Notes under the pieces: generated by a model
The model's database searches: none
Told to the model about the DNA's origin: nothing
The model's input: only the letters and a program-made list of their open reading frames with translations
Part shown: positions 40,530 to 45,921 of the stretch, piece by piece
Layout of the letters: every line of letters begins with the position of its first letter
Position numbering within the stretch: position 1 is the first letter of the stretch
Source of the DNA: Actinomycetes bacterium
Lineage (GTDB): Bacteria; Actinomycetota; Coriobacteriia; Coriobacteriales; Eggerthellaceae
Length of the DNA stretch: 45,921 nt
NCBI GenBank assembly: GCA_023429565.1
Contig: JAEZDJ010000053.1
Coordinates: 1 to 45,921, forward strand
Direction: 5' to 3'
Position numbers and translations under genes: made by a program

Positions 40530-40568
40530 CCTGATGGCGGCATGAGTTCGTTTCACGCCGCCATCAGG
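40530..40568. terminator. 12-base-pair hairpin between convergent genes
   Basis: CCTGATGGCGGC (40530-40541) and GCCGCCATCAGG (40557-40568) are perfect arms with a 15-base loop. The position between a plus-strand and a minus-strand gene end suggests a shared terminator, although no T-run follows on either strand. Confidence 0.5.
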
Positions 40569-40631
40569 TGTCCCCACCCGTCTCGGATGTGTGCGGGCAG
40601 GGGCTTCAACCTCGGAAATGTCCTTGCGCTG

Positions 40632-40666
40632 GCCCACCCATCGTCCGCGCACGCGGATGGGTGGGC
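40632..40666. repeat. Second hairpin between convergent genes
   Basis: GCCCACCCATC (40632-40642) and GATGGGTGGGC (40656-40666) form an 11-base-pair stem around a GC-rich loop, about 65 bases before the serine dehydratase stop. It is probably a 3'-end structure of that transcript. Confidence 0.45.
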
Positions 40667-40732
40667 GAAACCGGGAAGCGTGCCGCCCGAAACCGTCTCG
40701 CCCGTGGCACACGCGGATAGGCGGCCATGCCG

Positions 40733-42457
40733 TCAGGAGCGTGCCGCGCACCAGGCGCACGCGCTTGGCGTCGCGGCGATCCCGCCGAGGGCGCTCTCTC
40801 TCAGCTCGAAGGGAAGCGACCTGCCCACGGCGTCCATGGCGGACACGGTCTCGTCGAAGTTGACGAGGTTGCTGACGCCGGCGAGCGCGATCTGCGCGCT
40901 GACAAGGGCTGTTGCGGCAGCTGTGGCATTCCGCTTCTGGCAGGGCACTTCAACCAAGCCTCCCACCGGGTCGCACACCAGTCCCAACAGCGACGTGAGG
41001 GCGTTGCCCGCGGCATCGAGCGCCTGTTCGGGAGTGCCGCCCGCCATCTCGACGGCGGCCGCCGCGGCCATGGCGGCCGCCGCGCCGATTTCCGCCTGGC
41101 AGCCGCCTTCTGCCCCGGAGACGGTGGCGTTACGGGCAATGAGGTATCCCACGGCCCCGGCAGCGAACAGGCCGTGCTTCAGGGTGGCGTCGTCGAAGCC
41201 GTGCCTTTTCTCCAAGGAAAACAGCACTCCGGGCAGCACGCCTGACGAACCCGCTGTTGGCGCGGCGACGATACGCCCCATGGAGGCGTTCGTCTCAAGC
41301 GCTGCCAAGGCGTATTCCATGGCGTCAGCCGTCAGGTCGTCGACGATGGCCGTGCTCTGCCTCCTCGTGTCGGCCAGCATGCGCGCCTCTCCTCCGATCA
41401 GCCCGCCCATGGACGGCGTCGGATGATCGAGGGGGCCGTTGACGGCTTCGCGCATGACGGCGATCACGTGGGTGCAATAGGTGTCAAGGGGCGTGGGCTG
41501 CCCGTCCCGCGCGCCCAGCGCGCGCTCCCGCGCAAGGAATGCCTCGCCAAGAGAGCATCGGAGCTCCTTGCATCGTGCGAGAAGCTCCTTGCCGGAAGTG
41601 AAGTCGACGCGGTCGAACGCCTGGTCCGCATCGGGGGAAGCGGATCCGGCCGTGTTCTCCTCTACTGCGTTCACTTCGGCCACATCACCTTCGGTTGCGC
41701 CGCTGGCGGCGGAGGTGCTGCCGCGTTGTCCTTGGTCGTTCGACCTGCGGTTGTCCGGGCCCTCGGCGAGGTCGAAGTTTCCGCTCGCGTCGGAGGGTAT
41801 GATGCGCACCGAATGCACGCCGGGGTGCTGGGCGATCACGGTCGCCGCGCCTCCGGGCACGCGTCCGTCGACCTCCATGACCGTGTAGGCCGTGTCGCCG
41901 CGGCGCGTCCGGTACATGCGTGTGGTCGCTATGTTCACATCGTAGTCCGACAGGCAGCCTGCTATGTGTGCCAGCACGCCCTTCACATCGTCCTGCCTGA
42001 CGACGATGCTGGTATGGGCTCCGGTGATGTTGACGTCGACGCCATCGATGCTGCGGATGGCTGCGGCACCGCCGCCCGTGCTCACCCCGCGCAACTCCAG
42101 AGTGCCGCCTTCTGCGTCGACGATATGCAGGTCGACCGTGTTGGGATGCTCGGTCGACGTGTCGAGGTCCCGCGAGAACGACACTGCGAGCCCGTTGCTC
42201 GCGGCGAGTGCGAACGAGTCCCTGATTGCCAAATCGTCGGCAGCGAGTCCCAGCATTCCGGCGACAAGCGCCTTGTCCGTTCCGTGCCCGCTTCCCGTAT
42301 GGGCAAACGACCCGTACAGCGTGAAATGGACACGGACGGGGGCTGCGGCCATCAGGCCACGCGCCATGTGGGCGATGCGCAACGCGCCCGCTGTATGGGA
42401 GCTCGAGGGCCCGATCATGATTGGGCCTATGATGTCTCGCATGCCGAGCGTTTCCAT
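40733..42457 (-). CDS. sdaA: L-serine dehydratase, iron-sulfur dependent, fused beta-alpha chain
   Basis: This enzyme deaminates L-serine to pyruvate and ammonia with an oxygen-sensitive [4Fe-4S] cluster. The 574-residue single chain joins the beta part (1 to about 230: IGPSSSHTAGALRIAHMARG, then an ACT domain with GVLAHIAGCLSDYDVNIATT) to the alpha part (from about 285). The parts are linked by an acidic, Ser/Asn/Gln-rich stretch longer than in fused homologues that I recall. The cluster ligands are C453 (GGCQAE), C495 (LVCDPVGG) and C506 (VPCQKR). The ATG (complement of 42455-42457) follows GAGGAG very closely, with AAAGGA further up; an in-frame ATG at 42487 is a weaker option. The gene is divergent from ppaC. 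It indicates an amino-acid-fermenting anaerobe. Confidence 0.93.
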   Translation of the reverse strand: METLGMRDIIGPIMIGPSSSHTAGALRIAHMARGLMAAAPVRVHFTLYGSFAHTGSGHGTDKALVAGMLGLAADDLAIRDSFALAASNGLAVSFSRDLDTSTEHPNTVDLHIVDAEGGTLELRGVSTGGGAAAIRSIDGVDVNITGAHTSIVVRQDDVKGVLAHIAGCLSDYDVNIATTRMYRTRRGDTAYTVMEVDGRVPGGAATVIAQHPGVHSVRIIPSDASGNFDLAEGPDNRRSNDQGQRGSTSAASGATEGDVAEVNAVEENTAGSASPDADQAFDRVDFTSGKELLARCKELRCSLGEAFLARERALGARDGQPTPLDTYCTHVIAVMREAVNGPLDHPTPSMGGLIGGEARMLADTRRQSTAIVDDLTADAMEYALAALETNASMGRIVAAPTAGSSGVLPGVLFSLEKRHGFDDATLKHGLFAAGAVGYLIARNATVSGAEGGCQAEIGAAAAMAAAAAVEMAGGTPEQALDAAGNALTSLLGLVCDPVGGLVEVPCQKRNATAAATALVSAQIALAGVSNLVNFDETVSAMDAVGRSLPFELRESALGGIAATPSACAWCAARS

Positions 42458-42698
42458 GTCTCCTCTTTCCTTTTCGGTCGGCTCCATCCTAACTCGTTTT
42501 CGCATCGCTCGTCCTCTGTTTCAAGATATTCGGCGACGAAACAGGAACTGTCCTGACGCATTGTTTCCGGAACGTTATACTGGCACCATCGCGCACCGGC
42601 TGCCTCCCGGGCAGCTCGACGGGCGCAACCAGAACAAACGACCATGAAGCGCCCGGAGTGAACGGGCGACGAACACACGCAAGCGAAGGAGCGAAGGC

Positions 42699-44066
42699 AT
42701 GGAGGCACCCATCATTGTCGTGGGGCATAAAAATCCCGACAACGATTCCATCAGCGCAGCGGTCGGCTACGCTTATTTGAGGAACGAGCTTGCGCGACGC
42801 GCAGCGCACGAGGGCGAGGAAGTCACGGCCTTCGTTCCGGCGCGTTTGGGGCCAATGCCGCCCGAGAGCAGCTGGGTTTTGGAAGAAAACGGCTTGCCTG
42901 CTCCCGCATTGCTTGCCCATGTGCATGCGACCGTCGCCGACGTCATGACGTCGGGCCCCGTTTCCGTGCGCCATGACGAGACGGTGCTCGAGGCGGCTCG
43001 CCTCCTTCGGGCGAATGACATCGGTTCCCTGGTTGTCACGAAGGACGACGGCACGTACCTTGGCCTGGCCACCAGGAGTGCACTGGCCGACCGCTACCTC
43101 GCGGCGACCGATGCCCTCCAGCAGGACGGCGTGGGGGAGAAGGCCGTCGCTGACGACCTCGCCGCCTCGCTTGACCAGAACGTGGCCGACATCGCCCAAG
43201 CCGATGCGCTCATCCTCGATGCCGACGCCCTGCTCAATGACGTCATCGATGACCTCTTGGCGAGCGACCTCCGCGAGGCGGTGGTCCTCGACAAGGAGGG
43301 ACGTGCGCGGGGCATCGTCACGCGCTCCGATGTGGCCGTGCGCCCGAAGCGCAAAGTGGTGCTGGTTGACCACAACGAGACGCGTCAGGCGGTCGACGGG
43401 ATCGAAGAGGCTGAAATCGTCGAGATCCTCGATCATCACCGCATTGCCGACGTCACCACGTCCAACCCCATCCGCTTCCTCAACCTTCCCGTGGGATCGA
43501 CCGCGACGATCGTCGCCATGGAATTCCGCAGCCAGGGGGTGGAGATTCCTCCCTCCATCGCCGCCGTGCTGCTGTCTGCGATCATGACCGACACCGTCAT
43601 TCTGAAATCGCCGACCACCACTGACGTCGACCGCGAACAGGTGGCTCTCCTGTCCGACATCGCCGGAGTCGATCCGACTGAGTTCGGGCTGGCCGTGTTC
43701 CGCTGCCGTGGCGGAGAGGGCGAGATACCGGTGGAAAAATTGGTCGGAGCCGACTCGAAGGAGTTTCCCTTCGGCGATGCCACCGTCCTCATCGCCCAGC
43801 ATGAGACGGTCGACCTTGCTGCCGTCATGGAACGCGAGGACGAGATTCGCGAACAGCTGCGACACCTGGTCGCCGAGCATGGCTATGAGTTTGTGCTGCT
43901 GATGGTCACGGACATCATTGCCGAAGGAAGCCAGATCCTCTGCGAAGGCAACGCGCGCGCGGTGAGCCGCGTGCTCGGCGTGGACGGTGCCGTCGCCGGA
44001 GGCACCTGGATGCCCGGCGTCCTCAGCCGCAAGAAGCAGGTCGCGGCCAAGGTTCTGGAGGCGTAG
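42699..44066 (+). CDS. ppaC: Manganese-dependent inorganic pyrophosphatase with CBS domains
   Basis: This family II pyrophosphatase splits pyrophosphate to phosphate and is regulated through nucleotide binding to CBS domains. The 455-residue protein has the DHH-type metal motifs GHKNPDNDS (H10, D14, D16), LVDHNE and EILDHHR, and a C-terminal DHHA2 domain (SRVLGVDGAVAGG, then LSRKKQV). Between them is a pair of CBS motifs: VADVMTSGPVSVRHDETV, and the later REAVVLDKEGRARGIVTRSD. I see no DRTGG domain. The ATG at 42699 has AAGGAGCGAAGG upstream. It is divergent from the serine dehydratase, with about 240 bases between the two starts. Adenine nucleotides would tune activity to energy state. Confidence 0.95.
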   Translation: MEAPIIVVGHKNPDNDSISAAVGYAYLRNELARRAAHEGEEVTAFVPARLGPMPPESSWVLEENGLPAPALLAHVHATVADVMTSGPVSVRHDETVLEAARLLRANDIGSLVVTKDDGTYLGLATRSALADRYLAATDALQQDGVGEKAVADDLAASLDQNVADIAQADALILDADALLNDVIDDLLASDLREAVVLDKEGRARGIVTRSDVAVRPKRKVVLVDHNETRQAVDGIEEAEIVEILDHHRIADVTTSNPIRFLNLPVGSTATIVAMEFRSQGVEIPPSIAAVLLSAIMTDTVILKSPTTTDVDREQVALLSDIAGVDPTEFGLAVFRCRGGEGEIPVEKLVGADSKEFPFGDATVLIAQHETVDLAAVMEREDEIREQLRHLVAEHGYEFVLLMVTDIIAEGSQILCEGNARAVSRVLGVDGAVAGGTWMPGVLSRKKQVAAKVLEA

Positions 44067-44167
44067 CTCCCAACGCGAGCACGGGGCGATGTCGGCCGGT
44101 CCCCGGCCAGCCAAGCGGGCGGCCGGCCAAGCCGACCGGCGTCTCCCCGCAGCGGATTGACCTGCCT

Positions 44168-44779
44168 TCAGAGGGCTTTCCTGTCGGGATCTCTTGGTTC
44201 CGACAGGAGGACGTCGTCGAGTGAGCGCTTTGGCACGTGATGGACGTCCGCCTCGTCGCGCCAGTATGCGACTGACCCGTCGTCCGGCAGGGCCGCGACG
44301 CGCACTTCCTCTGCCGGCTTTCCCAGTGCAAGCACGAGGCTTGCCTGGATGGCGGCGTCTTTTAGGCCCAGCACTGCGGCGAGGCTCCGCTTCTTGACCG
44401 AGGCGATGATGCAGCCGCCGTATCCCGATTCGGTTGCCTGAAGCATGACGGTTTGTGCGACTATACCCTCATCCCAGGCTGTGAACAGGTCGGAAAGCGT
44501 TCGACTGGCGTCTCGGCACATGACGATGTAGGCGCTTGGCCGCTCTCCTGCCGCGGGACCGGGCCATTCAGGCAAGGCGCGGGCCCAGGCGAGGCAGGAG
44601 AACACGCGCTCGCACTGCGCGGCCTCGCTGACGATGGCGTAGCGCAGGGGCTGGGCGTTTCCGCTCGATGCGACAAATCGCGCCGTATCCACCCAGCTGC
44701 GGAGAAGATCCGCGTCGATACGGTCTTCCTCATGAAAGCGGCGATAGGTGCGGCAGGCTTTGACGGTGTCGTGCAGCAT
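44168..44779 (-). CDS. Nitroreductase family protein
   Basis: This is a 203-residue flavoprotein of the nitroreductase fold: TVKACRTYRRFHEEDRID at the N-terminus (FMN-binding Arg pair), RFVASSGNAQPLRYAIVS, then AWDEGIVAQTVMLQATESG with GYGGCIIAS (FMN phosphate loop), and ASLVLALGKPAEEVR near the end. The physiological substrate cannot be read. The ATG (complement of 44777-44779) has AGGAGG four bases upstream; the longer open frame reaching to 45310 crosses the neighbouring peptidase gene and is rejected. It is divergent from that peptidase. Confidence 0.9.
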   Translation of the reverse strand: MLHDTVKACRTYRRFHEEDRIDADLLRSWVDTARFVASSGNAQPLRYAIVSEAAQCERVFSCLAWARALPEWPGPAAGERPSAYIVMCRDASRTLSDLFTAWDEGIVAQTVMLQATESGYGGCIIASVKKRSLAAVLGLKDAAIQASLVLALGKPAEEVRVAALPDDGSVAYWRDEADVHHVPKRSLDDVLLSEPRDPDRKAL

Positions 44780-44906
44780 GGGACCTCCTGATAATTGGCG
44801 GTCTCGGCGGGGCGGTCCGGTCTCGGACTGCTCGTGCGAACGGCCGCAGGGCACGGGATGACGCTGTGTGTTGAATGCTATGATATCCGAAACAAAAGGA
44901 GACCTG

Positions 44907-45921
44907 ATGAATCCAAACCGCTTGCTTGACCTGTTTTTTGACCTGGTTCGCATCGAGAGCCCTTCGCACCACGAGCGCCTCATGGCACAGCGTTGCACGG
45001 AAGAGCTGGAATCGCTCGGATTTTCCGTGCGGTTTGATGGCTCGGCCGCCACGACTGACTCTGAAACGGGCAACTTGATTGCCCATCTGCCCGGAACCGC
45101 TTCGGGGCACATCGTGCTGTCGGCCCATATGGACACGGTGCAGCCGTGTGCGGGCATCGAGCCGGTCGTCGACGAGGGAATTGTGCGGTCGGCGGGGGAC
45201 ACCATCCTTTCCGCAGACGACAAGGCCGGTGTGGCGGGCATCCTCGAAGGCATGCGATCGGTGGTGGAGGCGGGAGTTCCGCGTCCTGACGTCACCGTGC
45301 TGCTGACCACCTGCGAGGAGCAGCATCTGCTTGGCTCCGGCGCGCTGTCTGCCGACGAGTTGCCAGCGGGAGCGCCCTGCTATGTGATGGACGCCGACGG
45401 CGCACCGGGAACCATCGTGACCGGAGCGCCCTGCCATTGGACGTTGCGCGCGGCATTCGAGGGACGCGCCGCGCATGCCGGGGTGGCTCCGGAAACCGGC
45501 GTGTCCGCCATCCTCATGGCTGCCGCCGCCCTCGAGGCCATGCCGCTCGGTCGCATTGACGAGGAGACCACGGCAAACGTCGGCACGATTGCCGGCGGGA
45601 GCGAGACGAACGTCATTCCCGCATCGTGCGTGCTGACAGGAGAGTGCCGCTCGCTGCATGGGGAGCGCGCCGAGGCGCAGAAGGACGCCATGACCCACGC
45701 TCTCGAGAACGCCGCTTCCCAAGGGGGCGGAACGGTTGACGTCGAGTGGCTGAAAAACTACGACGCTGTGCTCTACGACCAGGATGACGAACTCATCCAG
45801 GGCATCGTCCGGGCCGCACGCGCCGCTGGGCTTGCACCCAGCTTCCGTCACTCGGGCGGTGGCTCGGACGCGAACGTGCTCGCCGCGCGCGGCGTGAGGG
45901 CCATCACGCTCGGTGTGGGCA
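44907..45921 (+). CDS. M20 family metallopeptidase (PepT-like), truncated by the window end
   Basis: The frame starts at ATG 44907 with AAGGAG five bases upstream and is still open at the window edge (338 residues seen). Dinuclear zinc motifs are visible: SAHMDT with H74 and D76, SADDKAG around D104-D105, and CEEQH with E137-E138, then DADG. The GGGSDANVLAARG segment near the end fits the PepT-like subfamily, which removes residues from small peptides or splits related amides. The lid domain (GAPCHWTLRAAFEGRAAHAG) is present. The final His ligand region lies past the edge. It is divergent from the nitroreductase gene. Confidence 0.9.
   Translation, partial: MNPNRLLDLFFDLVRIESPSHHERLMAQRCTEELESLGFSVRFDGSAATTDSETGNLIAHLPGTASGHIVLSAHMDTVQPCAGIEPVVDEGIVRSAGDTILSADDKAGVAGILEGMRSVVEAGVPRPDVTVLLTTCEEQHLLGSGALSADELPAGAPCYVMDADGAPGTIVTGAPCHWTLRAAFEGRAAHAGVAPETGVSAILMAAAALEAMPLGRIDEETTANVGTIAGGSETNVIPASCVLTGECRSLHGERAEAQKDAMTHALENAASQGGGTVDVEWLKNYDAVLYDQDDELIQGIVRAARAAGLAPSFRHSGGGSDANVLAARGVRAITLGVG

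Overview
The window is a GC-rich stretch that looks like the chromosome of an anaerobic gut actinobacterium of the class Coriobacteriia, most likely family Eggerthellaceae. This is an inference from three things: a LuxR-type regulator carrying a membrane-transporter-like N-terminus, an anaerobic bis-MGD molybdoenzyme cluster next to an aromatic-acid-type transporter, and an oxygen-sensitive iron-sulfur serine dehydratase. No rRNA, tRNA or CRISPR array was recognised.

Positions 1-12513 look like an integrated element at the 3' end of guaA, a known integration hot spot. Reading from guaA leftwards it holds an attachment-type region with five short repeats, a YjdF-family protein, an XRE repressor with three operators in a divergent control region, an excisionase-like protein, a tyrosine integrase, a MobC-like protein, a TfoX-domain protein, a YraN-like protein, a small HTH protein, an SOS-boxed DNA polymerase IV with a partner, and a defence block. 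The defence block is a type III restriction-modification system followed by an RloC/PrrC-like anticodon nuclease. The left end of the element lies outside the window.

Positions 12514-20057 are housekeeping: guaA, uppP, chorismate mutase overlapping DAHP synthase, pcrA and a DegV protein.

Positions 20054-29668 form an unusual molybdoenzyme cluster: a membrane LuxR regulator, an AAHS-type transporter, a LURP-one-like protein, a zinc-ribbon protein with a collagen-like tail, the molybdopterin catalytic subunit, its small partner and two unknown small proteins. The catalytic subunit has lost all four N-terminal [4Fe-4S] cysteines, and the small partner has lost nearly all of its cluster cysteines, which points to a reaction without electron export. 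The transporter and the enzyme operon are each preceded by a copy of the same element of about 160 bp, placed almost the same distance from the two start codons.

Positions 29741-35930 form a tight operon of an LRR protein, a VWA protein with a decayed metallopeptidase-like domain, and a MoxR-type AAA ATPase fused to a methyltransferase domain. A radical SAM gene and an unknown gene follow on the other strand. Positions 38132-39504 are repeat-rich and apparently non-coding. The right end carries slyD, a cysteine-rich zinc protein, a fused serine dehydratase, a CBS-containing inorganic pyrophosphatase, a nitroreductase and the start of an M20 peptidase.
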